A stretch of 64,000 bases of DNA. It comes from Nereida sp. MMG025 (GTDB lineage Bacteria > Pseudomonadota > Alphaproteobacteria > Rhodobacterales > Rhodobacteraceae). The stretch spans positions 1 through 64,000 of the forward strand of contig NZ_JAKFZN010000008.1 of assembly GCF_021654165.1 (NCBI RefSeq), in the 5' to 3' direction. A program made the position numbers and the translations under genes. This document shows positions 40,599 through 49,527 of this stretch, in pieces (position 1 is the stretch's first letter; the number at the start of each line of letters is the position of its first letter). The notes under the pieces were generated by a model that saw nothing but the letters and a program-made list of their open reading frames with translations, did not search any database and had not been told where the DNA came from.

Positions 40599-41314
40599 GC
40601 GACAGTGCCAAGGTGCCCGTACGTGCCGTTGCGTGGGACGCAGGCGTCCGGATCATCCGCAGTGTTTTCCCCCCGATTGATTTGTTTGAAGATATTGCAG
40701 CGCCCGAGGATTGGCCGCTGCTCATCTCGGCCGAGCAAAAGACAAACCCGCGGTTGATGGAAACGATTGGCGCACTTGATCTGGTGCCGCCGGATCGGCG
40801 AGTAGGCGGGCAGGGGGCCAGCTATTTGATGGCGCCGTTTACCCATACCAGTCCAGATCGGCCCAGTCGGTTTTCGGACGGGCGCTTGGGCGTTCTCTAT
40901 GTTGCCGGCGATTTCGAGACGGCTGTCGAGGAAACAGCGCACCACCATGCGCGGTTTATGGCAGCCACCCAAGAACCCGAAGGCTGGACTGCACAATTTC
41001 GCGAAATCGTCATGACGGTTGAAGCGGATTTGCACGACATACGCGGGGAAAATCGAGACTATTCCAGCGTTTTGCAGCCTGATGACTATGCGGCGTCGCA
41101 ACAGCTGGCCGCATCTTTGCGCGCCCAAGGATCAGACGGGATTGTCTATCCGAGTGTGCGGGGCAGCGGCGATTGCGCGGGGCTGTTTTATCCCGACCTT
41201 GCCCGCGATCCCAAGCAGGGGCGGCATTTGGATTACCATTGGAATGGCACGCGGGTCGATCTGATCCGTGATGCCACATCAGGCGATCTGTTTCGCATTG
41301 TGCCAGATGCGTGA
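40595..41314 (+). CDS. RES-domain toxin
   Basis: 239 aa from GTG 40595, overlapping the antitoxin stop. The RES residues are visible: Arg in PSRFSDGRLGVLYVAGDFET near residue 90, Glu in AVEETAHHH near 112, and the Ser of YPSVRGSGDCAGLF near residue 188. RES toxins of this type degrade NAD+. Placed beside the rep region it may act as a plasmid-maintenance module, though such modules also occur on chromosomes. Confidence 0.92.
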   Translation: MSDSAKVPVRAVAWDAGVRIIRSVFPPIDLFEDIAAPEDWPLLISAEQKTNPRLMETIGALDLVPPDRRVGGQGASYLMAPFTHTSPDRPSRFSDGRLGVLYVAGDFETAVEETAHHHARFMAATQEPEGWTAQFREIVMTVEADLHDIRGENRDYSSVLQPDDYAASQQLAASLRAQGSDGIVYPSVRGSGDCAGLFYPDLARDPKQGRHLDYHWNGTRVDLIRDATSGDLFRIVPDA

Positions 41315-41391
41315 TGATGCGTTGCAACCTCAAACGGCGGGGGTAGAGTGAGGTAGCACCCACCAACAGCGACGTGTTGAAGAGACCAGAT

Positions 41392-42645
41392 ATGCCCAAT
41401 TCACACACCCCGCGCACCGCCCCCGGCCCTGCGTCACATGACGGGTTCTGGCTTGATACGCCCGAGCACCGCGCCTGGCTGATCGATCAGGCACAGCGCC
41501 AATGGTTTTTTTTTGACGCCAGCCTGACGGACCGCGCAGGCTTTGCCACGCTTGGCCCCGACGGACGCGCCCTGCCCGACACCACGCAAGAGCTGCACAC
41601 AACGACACGGCTGATCCATTCCTATGCGCTTGGGCACCTGATGGGCCATAATGGGGCATCTGCGATGGTGGAGCGCGGCATGTCTTATCTGCGCAGCCAC
41701 CATCATGATACGCAACACGGTGGCTACCTTTGGGCGTTGGATGCAGAAGGGATCAAGGATGATCGCAAGCTGGCCTATGGCCATATGTTTGTGCTGCTGG
41801 CCGCGGCCAGTGCCAAGATGGCGGGACATGCAGATGCCGATGATCTGATGGCCGATGTAAGGGGCGTGCTTGAGGCGCACTATTGGGAAGAGGACATGGG
41901 TCTTTTTTGCGATGAGTTCAGCCGGGATTGGACGCCGTTTTCAGACTACCGCGGGATGAACGCGAATATGCACGGCGTGGAGGCGCATCTGACGGCGTTC
42001 GAGGCCACAGGAGAGGCCAGTTTCCTTGATCGTGCGGGGCGTATTTTGGACTTTTTCACAGCGAAGATGGCACCACACCACAGCTGGCGTCTGCCCGAAC
42101 ATTACACGGCTGATTGGCAGATTGATCGTGAGTATTCGGGCGATGCCATGTTCCGTCCTTCTGGCACCACCCCCGGCCATTCATTTGAATTCGGGCGCTT
42201 GCTGTTGCAGCATTGGGATCTGTCGGGGCGGCCTGATACGGATGCGCCGGTGCGCGCGCGCAAACTGATTGAACAGGCGCTCAGCGATGCGTGGATGCCT
42301 GAGGGCGGCTTTGCCTATACGTTGGATTTTGACGGGTCGGTCAGCCGCGACTGGCGGTTCTGGTGGCCTGTGACCGAAGCGATTGGCGCGGTGGCTGCCC
42401 TGATCAAACTGGACCGCCAAGAGGGCGATGAGGTGTGGTATCGCAGGCTTTGGCGCTTTGCCGATGCGCATTTCATCGACCATGACCGCGGCGGTTGGTT
42501 TCCTGAAATTGATGCCCACGGCAAAGTGACCAGCACCATTTTTGCAGGCAAGCCTGATATTTATCACGCGCTTCAGGCCTGTCTCTATCCGCTGACACCG
42601 CGGCTGTCGCGCCATGCAGACGACCTTGGGGCAGGGGCGCGTTAG
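41392..42645 (+). CDS. AGE-family sugar isomerase, probable mannose isomerase type
   Basis: 417 aa (alpha/alpha)6 barrel. Features include RLIHSYALGHLMG near residue 65, GGYLWALDAEG near 110, GMNANMHGVEAHLTAFEAT near 190, FRPSGTTPGHSFEFGRLLL near residue 255 and HGKVTSTIFAGKPDIYHALQ near residue 380. The last two resemble the D-mannose / sulfoquinovose isomerase (YihS) branch more than N-acyl-glucosamine 2-epimerase. Convergent with and overlapping the alpha-mannosidase gene by 4 bases, which favours mannose to fructose conversion (inference). Confidence 0.83.
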   Translation: MPNSHTPRTAPGPASHDGFWLDTPEHRAWLIDQAQRQWFFFDASLTDRAGFATLGPDGRALPDTTQELHTTTRLIHSYALGHLMGHNGASAMVERGMSYLRSHHHDTQHGGYLWALDAEGIKDDRKLAYGHMFVLLAAASAKMAGHADADDLMADVRGVLEAHYWEEDMGLFCDEFSRDWTPFSDYRGMNANMHGVEAHLTAFEATGEASFLDRAGRILDFFTAKMAPHHSWRLPEHYTADWQIDREYSGDAMFRPSGTTPGHSFEFGRLLLQHWDLSGRPDTDAPVRARKLIEQALSDAWMPEGGFAYTLDFDGSVSRDWRFWWPVTEAIGAVAALIKLDRQEGDEVWYRRLWRFADAHFIDHDRGGWFPEIDAHGKVTSTIFAGKPDIYHALQACLYPLTPRLSRHADDLGAGAR

Positions 42646-45600
42646 GCGCTAAATTCAACGCGCAGGGTGCGGATTTTGAACGGCGCAAACGTGAGTGTCA
42701 CGGTCTGGCCATGATGGGGCAGGGCACGGGGCTGATCTTCGAAAATCGACACCTCATGCACGCGCGCCACCTGATGGCCGAAGCGAAGCGTCGTGTCGCC
42801 TGCCGTGCCATGGGCTTCAAAAAGGCGCAGGATGATGCCTTTGCCATTATCTGCAGGCTTCACAGTTTCGACGATGATATTGGCCGCATCCGAGCGCACC
42901 AACGGCGGGGTTGGTTCGCTTGGCCCATCTTGACCCTGCAAAGCTGTCAGCACACGCAGCGGCGCGTTCAGATCATAGGCGGCGTGGTCCAGCACATCAG
43001 GGCGTGCTGCATCAAAGGGCAGCAAGGCATAGGTAAAGCTGTGATGGCCCTGATCGGCGGTGGGATCGGGCGATGTGGCGCTTTTGATCAAGGTGATCCG
43101 GATGCGCCCGCCCAGAACATCATAGCCATATTTGCAATCATTGAGCACGGCGACCGCATCGCCCCCGTCCGAGACGGCGGCCCATTTATGCGCAGGCACT
43201 TCAAAGCGCGCGGCATCAAAAGCGGTATCGCGGCTGATACTGCGGCACACGCGGCCCCATTGGACATCAAAGCTGGCGTCTTTGGGGGATAGTCGCGTGG
43301 GGAAAGCGGCCTTAAGCAATGTATGTTGTTCGTGCCAATCCACATCCGTTACAAAATCCAACCGTGCGCTGTGGGCGCAAAGCTGGATATCTTGGGTGAT
43401 GGTGCTGCTGCGCCACCGCGTTGTGACACGCAGGGCGGCGCGCAAAGGGCCTGTTTCGGTGATTTCGGCGTGGGTATCGCCTGTGATGCTTTCGCACCTG
43501 TCTTCATAGGTCGGATCAATGTCCCAAGCGTCCCAACAGATGGGGCGGTCCTCAAAAGCGATAAGGGTGTTGCCCGCCTCGCCCTTGGCCAAAATGTTGC
43601 GCCCGTTGGTTTTGTCGATCACCGCGCTCAGATGGCCCGCACCTGTCAGGGCCACTTTGACAAAGGCATTTTCAAGCACAAAACCACCCCCTTGCTGTGT
43701 GCAAGTGGCGGGATGGGCGGGTGCGCTGGCCGCCGAAAGCGGCATGGTGGCGTAGCTTTCAAGTTGGTCGAAAAGAACAAGCGTGCCGCCATCAACGGGC
43801 TGGCCGTTGGTGCCTGCCGTTTGGGTCAATGCCAGCCGCGGCCCCGTGGTGGGCGCGGTGTTGATCACGGATGCGTCCGGTGCAGCCAGAGCCGCGATTG
43901 CGGTTTGTGCCGCTGCTTCGGTCAGCGTTGCAATATGCGCATAATCGCGGCGTGCGTCCTCAAAGACTTCGGTGACAGAGGTGCCTGTGATGATGTCGTG
44001 GAACTGGTTGAGGCACAAAAGCTGCCAAGCCTCGCTCAGATCACAAGGAAGGCCCGCCATTGCGGCCAGCGCCTCGGCCTCATGCAGAGCCCATTCGGCC
44101 TTGCGGTTGGCGCGTTTGATCCAGCCTTGCGAGGTATAGGTGCCGCGGTGCCCTTCCATGTAATGTTCGCCTTGCCAGACGGGCAGGTTTTCGGCGCTCT
44201 TTTCGATGTTTTCGAACAATGCACGCACGGTGCTATGTTTGAATTGGGGCATGCCCGGCATGGATTTGAAGACCTGCGCCTTGGCCAGAAGATCTTCGGT
44301 CGGGCCGCCGCCACCATCCCCATACCCGTAGCAAATGGGCAGGTCGCGCACATCGGATTGGGCGGTTGAATGCGTCCAGGTGCCAAGAACCTCTGCCGCG
44401 CTCAGATCACTTTTGTAATTCGTCGGGAAGGGTAGATATTGCACATCGCGCGGGGTTGTCAGGATGTGGGCCAGCACGCGTGTGCCATCAAGACCCTGCC
44501 ATTTGTGGGTGGTTGACGGGACAGCGTTATACTGGTTCCAGTTCAGCTTATTGGTCACAAACCAGTCCAAGCCAGCCAGCTTCATCAGTTGCGGCACTTG
44601 CGCGGGGAACCCGAAGGTATCGGGCAGCCAAAGGGCAGGGGTTTCCACATCGCCGAAGGTCTGTTTGAAGTAACCGCGCCCGAGGGTGAGTTGGCGCACC
44701 AGCGCCTCTGCGCCAGACAGATTAAGGTCGGGTTCGACCCACATGCCCCCCATGACTTCCCACCGGCCTTCGGCCACGCGTGCCTTGATCCGATCGAAAA
44801 TTGCAGGGTAATCGCGTTGGGTATAGGCGTAGAGCTGCGGTTGGGAGTGCGAAAAGATGTAGTCGGGGTCTGCTTCCATCAAGCGCAGGACGTTGGTGTA
44901 GGTCCGCGCATTTTTAAGCCGTATCTGATCAATCGGCCAAAGGTAGGCGATGTCCATATGCGCATGCCCGATCCCGTGCAGGGTCACATCAAGCGGGGCA
45001 TCGGCGCGGGCAAGATGGCCTTGCAGACAGTCCAGCGCCTTGGGCACAGCCGCATAAAACGCATCCGCAATAGGGGCGCGGGTATCAAGATGGCTGACCG
45101 CATCATCAAGGCTTGTGATCAGCTTTTGGCCCTGTGCGCTGTCATACCCAAGCGTGCGTGCGGCATCCAAAACGGTATTGGCAAGCTGCACGAATACCAA
45201 AGCCGCCGGGTCGCGTTCGACCAAAGCAGGTTCGCCCATATAAAGCTTGGCTTTGCAACTTGGGTCAGGCGGCCAGCCTGCCAGCCCCGTCCAGCCATGC
45301 AGCGACAGCACGTGGCTGCGATCATCGACCAGATCGGCGGGCAGGGGGATGGTGTGATGGTAGCGATCAGCCGACCCAATGGCGACCGTATCAACATGCA
45401 CCAAAGCCTCTGGGTGGTTGAAGATGTCACCCAGAACACCAAGCGGCAGATGCAGCGCGATATGGTCAGCCGACCAACCGCGCGGCACCTCAAAAGCGGA
45501 CTTCATCACAAAGTTCAGATCAGCATGACCCCAATAGCTTTGATGTGGCACCTCGTCCCAATGGGTCGGATCGGAACAAATGGGGGCGTCAATCATGGCC

Positions 45601-45722
45601 TTGGTCAGCGGCATGATCTTGAAAGGCGCGAGCGGTTGGCGCCTGCGATAGACATAAGGCGCAATAAGCGACAGCCGCGCTGCCAGCTTTTCAACAGTAA
45701 AGGGCCAAGGGGTGGTCGTCAT
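42642..45722 (-). CDS. GH38 alpha-mannosidase
   Basis: 1026 aa, the usual length for bacterial GH38. The zinc-site motif GHAHMDIAYLWP near residue 255 and the nucleophile region GGMWVEPDLNLSGAEAL near residue 325 are clear, and the C-terminal beta-sandwich domains are complete (about residues 640-1026). Cytoplasmic (no signal peptide), so it acts on imported oligosaccharide or mannoside. The ATG overlaps the stop of the ABC ATPase gene (ATGA). Substrate linkage cannot be read from the sequence; free alpha-mannosides or mannosylglycerate are possible. Confidence 0.93.
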   Translation of the reverse strand: MTTTPWPFTVEKLAARLSLIAPYVYRRRQPLAPFKIMPLTKAMIDAPICSDPTHWDEVPHQSYWGHADLNFVMKSAFEVPRGWSADHIALHLPLGVLGDIFNHPEALVHVDTVAIGSADRYHHTIPLPADLVDDRSHVLSLHGWTGLAGWPPDPSCKAKLYMGEPALVERDPAALVFVQLANTVLDAARTLGYDSAQGQKLITSLDDAVSHLDTRAPIADAFYAAVPKALDCLQGHLARADAPLDVTLHGIGHAHMDIAYLWPIDQIRLKNARTYTNVLRLMEADPDYIFSHSQPQLYAYTQRDYPAIFDRIKARVAEGRWEVMGGMWVEPDLNLSGAEALVRQLTLGRGYFKQTFGDVETPALWLPDTFGFPAQVPQLMKLAGLDWFVTNKLNWNQYNAVPSTTHKWQGLDGTRVLAHILTTPRDVQYLPFPTNYKSDLSAAEVLGTWTHSTAQSDVRDLPICYGYGDGGGGPTEDLLAKAQVFKSMPGMPQFKHSTVRALFENIEKSAENLPVWQGEHYMEGHRGTYTSQGWIKRANRKAEWALHEAEALAAMAGLPCDLSEAWQLLCLNQFHDIITGTSVTEVFEDARRDYAHIATLTEAAAQTAIAALAAPDASVINTAPTTGPRLALTQTAGTNGQPVDGGTLVLFDQLESYATMPLSAASAPAHPATCTQQGGGFVLENAFVKVALTGAGHLSAVIDKTNGRNILAKGEAGNTLIAFEDRPICWDAWDIDPTYEDRCESITGDTHAEITETGPLRAALRVTTRWRSSTITQDIQLCAHSARLDFVTDVDWHEQHTLLKAAFPTRLSPKDASFDVQWGRVCRSISRDTAFDAARFEVPAHKWAAVSDGGDAVAVLNDCKYGYDVLGGRIRITLIKSATSPDPTADQGHHSFTYALLPFDAARPDVLDHAAYDLNAPLRVLTALQGQDGPSEPTPPLVRSDAANIIVETVKPADNGKGIILRLFEAHGTAGDTTLRFGHQVARVHEVSIFEDQPRALPHHGQTVTLTFAPFKIRTLRVEFSA

Positions 45723-47464
45723 GTGGTGCTCAGATCAAATCCCGGAACGGTGCCGCGATAAACAGCAGGCACTTGGGCGGCTTCGGCTTCCAGCTTGGCA
45801 GGGTCCCAATCCTGACGCCCGTCTCCCCAACTGCGGGCCAGATCGGGCCACGGGATACTGTCAATCAGCAATCGGGTATAGGGATGCTGCGGCGCGCCAA
45901 TCACCTCTTTGGGCGGGCCGGCCTCTACGACATTGCCTTTGAACAGAACCATCACATAATCGCTAACGTGATAGGCCGTCGCAAGGTCATGGGTGATATA
46001 GAGGATCGAGATTCCGTATTGATCCTTGAGGTCATAGATATTGGACAAGATTGACGCGCGCAGCGATGCATCGACCATCGAAACAGGCTCATCCGCGATC
46101 AGAAGTTTGGGCGACAGCATCAGGGCGCGGGCCACCACAAGGCGCTGACGCTGGCCGCCCGACAGCTGATGGGGATAGCGGTTCAGCACCAGATCGGGAT
46201 CAAGGCCGACAGCTTGGCACGCCTGTTCCATCGCGGTTTGTGTGTGGGCCGCAGATTTGGACAGGCCGAATTGCTTGAAAGGGAATTTCAGCGCGTGGTT
46301 CACACGGTAGAACGGGTTAAAACAGGCGTAGGGGTCTTGGAACACCGCTTGCACGTTCTTGCGAAAATCAAGCGATTGCGCCGCGTTCATGCCAGCCACA
46401 TCCTGCCCTTCAAAAAGCACCTTGCCCTGACTGGGCGGGTTAAACCCAAGCATGATCGACCCCATCGTCGACTTGCCGGACCCCGACTGCCCCACGATGG
46501 AAATGATCTGGGGTGTGTCGCCTTGCAAGGTAAACGACATCGGGTGCAACGCGGTGACAGGGCCGTAATCCTTGCGGACGTTTTCAAAACGCAAAAGCGG
46601 CTCTGACGAGGCGCGTTTGGGTGCCTGGGCCCGTGCATCGGGATTAAGAAAGCTTTCGCCCCCCACAAGTGGCACCGAAGAAATCAGATCACGGGTATAG
46701 GGATGCTTGGGCGCTTCAAGAATTTGCTGGACTGTGCCGTGTTCGACCAATGCGCCGTCTTTGAGCACTGCAAGCTCATCAACCGTTTGGGCCATCAGCC
46801 CCATGTCATGGCCGATCAGCATTAACCCAGAGCCTATTTCAGCCTGAATCGCCTTGAGCGTTTGCATAACCTGCCGTTGCGTGACCACATCAAGCGCCGA
46901 TGTCGGCTCGTCCGCGATGATGAGTTCGGGGTTGAGGATAATGCCCATGGCGATGCAGACACGCTGTTTCATCCCGCCCGACAGCTCATGCGGAAACAGA
47001 TCAGCGGTGTGCAACGGCAAGCCAACGCTGTGCAAAGCAGCGTCCGATCGGCGTTTGAGTTCAGCACGGTCAACCGCGCCTTCATGGGCGATGATGCCGT
47101 CCCACATTTGCGGTTCCACCCGCATAACGGGGTTCAGCGAATTCATCGCACCTTGCGGGATATAGGCCACGCGCGACAGACGCGTGCGGCGCATTTCATC
47201 TTCGCCCAAGGCCAGCACATCTGTGCCGCCCAGATCAATGCTGCCGCCTGACACGCGACCCGGTTCGGCCAACATCTGCATCACGGCCAGCGCCGTCGTG
47301 GTTTTGCCAGAGCCGGATTCCCCGATGAAACCAACGCGGCGCCCTTTGTGGATATCAAGGCTGAGCGATTTGACCGCCTGCACCACGCCCTGCGGCGTTG
47401 GAAATTCAATCGACACATCTTTGAGCGTCAGGACAGGTTTGTCGGTGTTTGGGTGGTCCAACAT
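45719..47464 (-). CDS. Dpp/Opp-type ABC transporter, fused double ATPase
   Basis: 581 aa with two complete ABC domains. Walker A sequences are GESGSGKTTTA near residue 48 and GQSGSGKSTMG near residue 330; ABC signatures LSGGMKQR and LSGGQRQR; D-loops follow (IADEPTSALD and IADEPVSMVD). This is a DppD-DppF fusion. Dpp/Opp-type importers include several oligosaccharide systems as well as peptide systems. Coupled to both neighbours by overlapping stop/start codons. Confidence 0.95.
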   Translation of the reverse strand: MLDHPNTDKPVLTLKDVSIEFPTPQGVVQAVKSLSLDIHKGRRVGFIGESGSGKTTTALAVMQMLAEPGRVSGGSIDLGGTDVLALGEDEMRRTRLSRVAYIPQGAMNSLNPVMRVEPQMWDGIIAHEGAVDRAELKRRSDAALHSVGLPLHTADLFPHELSGGMKQRVCIAMGIILNPELIIADEPTSALDVVTQRQVMQTLKAIQAEIGSGLMLIGHDMGLMAQTVDELAVLKDGALVEHGTVQQILEAPKHPYTRDLISSVPLVGGESFLNPDARAQAPKRASSEPLLRFENVRKDYGPVTALHPMSFTLQGDTPQIISIVGQSGSGKSTMGSIMLGFNPPSQGKVLFEGQDVAGMNAAQSLDFRKNVQAVFQDPYACFNPFYRVNHALKFPFKQFGLSKSAAHTQTAMEQACQAVGLDPDLVLNRYPHQLSGGQRQRLVVARALMLSPKLLIADEPVSMVDASLRASILSNIYDLKDQYGISILYITHDLATAYHVSDYVMVLFKGNVVEAGPPKEVIGAPQHPYTRLLIDSIPWPDLARSWGDGRQDWDPAKLEAEAAQVPAVYRGTVPGFDLSTT

Positions 47465-48399
47465 CAGCTTAGCTTTCTCAGACGGGGGTTAGAGACTTCA
47501 TCAAGCCCAAGGTTGATCAGCAGCAAACCGATAAAGATGATCCCGAGCAGAAGGGTCGGGATGCCCCACCACCACCACAGGTTCTGGATCAGTGCCCCTG
47601 CGTTGATCGCCTCGTAAATGGTGCGCCCAAGCGTGGGGATGCGCTGAGGGCCAAGGCCAAGCACCTCTAGGCCCACGGCGGTGACAATAGAGGTGGTCAC
47701 CGACGCGATGAACGAGCCAAACAGGTAAGGCACAAGATTGGGCATCATCTCGCGAAACATGATGTGGCTGGTGGATGCGCCAGACAGCTGCGCCATTTGC
47801 ACATAGCCCGATTGCTTCATCGATAGCACCTGCGCGCGGATAAGGCGCGTGGGGGATTGCCAGACAAACCCTGCAATCAACAGCGCCATCATGGTCAGCG
47901 ATACATCGCCAAAGGCCGATTGGAATACCACCAAGATCAACAGCGGCGGAATGGTGATCATCACATCCGCGCCAACACGGATGGTATCATCCACGCGCCC
48001 GCCCAGAAAACCTGCGGAAAAGCCAAGGAAAATACCAATCGACATCCCGATAAGCGATGCAAGTAGCCCCACAAACAAAGTGTTTGGCGCGCCCACGATA
48101 ATCATCGCCAGCATATCCCTGCCGCCGCCATCTGTGCCAATCGGGTGGGCTGCCACACCGCTTTGACCGCGCAGGTTCTCAAATCCTATAGGCGGCAGTT
48201 TAAGCGGGCTGGAGCCTGTGAACACCAGATCAAGATCCCACACAAACCGCCCCAAAAGACCGATCAGCACAATGCTAAGCAGCAGACCAGCCCCCCAGAT
48301 CAGTTTGGGGTTCAACCACGGGTTGTCAAACTGGCGGAACCGGCGGGCTTGGCGTTTTTCGGCACGGGTCAGGGGCATATCGTTTGGCTGTGTCATCAC
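47464..48399 (-). CDS. Dpp/Opp-type ABC transporter permease (DppC-like)
   Basis: 311 aa: charged N terminus with the N-terminal OppC-like region (FDNPWLNPKL), one membrane segment near residue 38, then a five-helix BPD transmembrane domain with the EAA loop QMAQLSGASTSHIMFREMMP near residue 205. ATG overlaps the downstream ATPase; stop overlap ATGA. Forms a heterodimer with the following permease. Confidence 0.93.
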   Translation of the reverse strand: MMTQPNDMPLTRAEKRQARRFRQFDNPWLNPKLIWGAGLLLSIVLIGLLGRFVWDLDLVFTGSSPLKLPPIGFENLRGQSGVAAHPIGTDGGGRDMLAMIIVGAPNTLFVGLLASLIGMSIGIFLGFSAGFLGGRVDDTIRVGADVMITIPPLLILVVFQSAFGDVSLTMMALLIAGFVWQSPTRLIRAQVLSMKQSGYVQMAQLSGASTSHIMFREMMPNLVPYLFGSFIASVTTSIVTAVGLEVLGLGPQRIPTLGRTIYEAINAGALIQNLWWWWGIPTLLLGIIFIGLLLINLGLDEVSNPRLRKLS

Positions 48400-49406
48400 G
48401 TGGCCTCATGGCGGATGCGGGGGTCGATGAACGGGTAGAGCAGATCGACAAGGAAAACCGAAAGCGCCGTAATCAGAATGATCACATAGCTGACGCCTTG
48501 AATGACCGGAAAATCCTGATTGAGGATCGCGTCATACAAAAGCTTGCCCATCCCGTTATAGGCAAAGATGCGTTCAACCAGCACCTGGCCTGCGATCAGC
48601 AACCCGATCTTAAGCGCAAAGGCCGTGATCTGCGGCAAGATCGCATTGCGGATCATGTAGCGATAAAGAATGTAGCGTGGGCGCAGCCCTTTGGCTTCGG
48701 CCAGTTTGACGTAGTCTTCGCCCTGCACGCCAATCATCAACCCGCGCATGCCCAAGGCCCAAAAGCCAAAGGTCACAACCACAATGGACAGCGCAGGCAG
48801 GAAGCCGTGGTGCAGCACCGATTTGACGAAATCCCATGTCCAGCCGGGTTCGACAAAAATGGAATAGGCCCCCGTCAGCGGAAACCACTGCAGCTGCGCC
48901 GAAAAAATCCACATCAACAAAAGGCCCGACAGGATTGGCGGGATAGAGGTGAACACCATCGCCGCGGGGATCGCCACTTTGACCAGTTTGGGCGAGCGGT
49001 CCCAAACCATCAGTGCACCCAACAGATTACCGATGAAGAATGTGATCAAAAGCGACAGGATCATCAGACCCATCGTCCACGGCAACGCGTTCAGGATCAG
49101 GGTTGAAACAGGCGTGGGGAAAGCGGCCGTGGACAGGCCGAAGTCAAAGACCAGCGCGCCCGAGATATATTTGAAGTATTGCAAAATAAGGGGCTGATCG
49201 ATGCCCATATTCGCCCGCAGCTGCGCCAAAATCTCTTCAGAGTTCGCAACCGAACCTGCACCGGCAGCCATCCGCCCCAAGGCGATTTCCGCAGGATCAA
49301 CAGGCGACAGACGTGGAATGATCCAGATAATCGTCGCGGCAATCAGGATTGTCAGCACAAAGGTGACAAGCCTGTTGATAAGATAGGATCGAGGGATGCG
49401 TCCCAT
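48396..49406 (-). CDS. Dpp/Opp-type ABC transporter permease (DppB-like)
   Basis: 336 aa with six membrane segments. N-terminal YLINRLVTFVLTILIAATII, the EAA loop region VKLAEAKGLRPRYILYRYM near residue 235 and the C-terminal FLVDLLYPFIDPRIRHE ending are typical of DppB. Separated from the binding-protein gene by a G/C-rich hairpin. Confidence 0.93.
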   Translation of the reverse strand: MGRIPRSYLINRLVTFVLTILIAATIIWIIPRLSPVDPAEIALGRMAAGAGSVANSEEILAQLRANMGIDQPLILQYFKYISGALVFDFGLSTAAFPTPVSTLILNALPWTMGLMILSLLITFFIGNLLGALMVWDRSPKLVKVAIPAAMVFTSIPPILSGLLLMWIFSAQLQWFPLTGAYSIFVEPGWTWDFVKSVLHHGFLPALSIVVVTFGFWALGMRGLMIGVQGEDYVKLAEAKGLRPRYILYRYMIRNAILPQITAFALKIGLLIAGQVLVERIFAYNGMGKLLYDAILNQDFPVIQGVSYVIILITALSVFLVDLLYPFIDPRIRHEAT

Positions 49407-49485
49407 ATGAACACCTTTGATCTAGACAGTTCGGAAACGATCAGGCCAAGCGGGCCGTTACCGAACAGTCCAAGGGAAAGGGGGT

Positions 49486-49508
49486 GGGGGGCACAGGGTG
49501 CGCCCCCC
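49486..49508 (-). promoter_or_regulatory. Stem-loop between binding-protein and permease genes
   Basis: GGGGGGCAC paired with GTG(CG)CCCCCC, with a short loop, in the 121-base gap between the substrate-binding-protein gene and the first permease. It lacks a T tract, so it fits a transcript-processing or attenuation hairpin that raises binding-protein mRNA relative to the permeases. Confidence 0.5.
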
Positions 49509-49527
49509 AGAGGCGAACCGAGGCAGG

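Noticed and set aside
43323-45761. Two long plus-strand open frames inside the alpha-mannosidase gene
   Set aside because: Antisense shadows of a full-length GH38 gene; no ribosome sites or recognisable domains.
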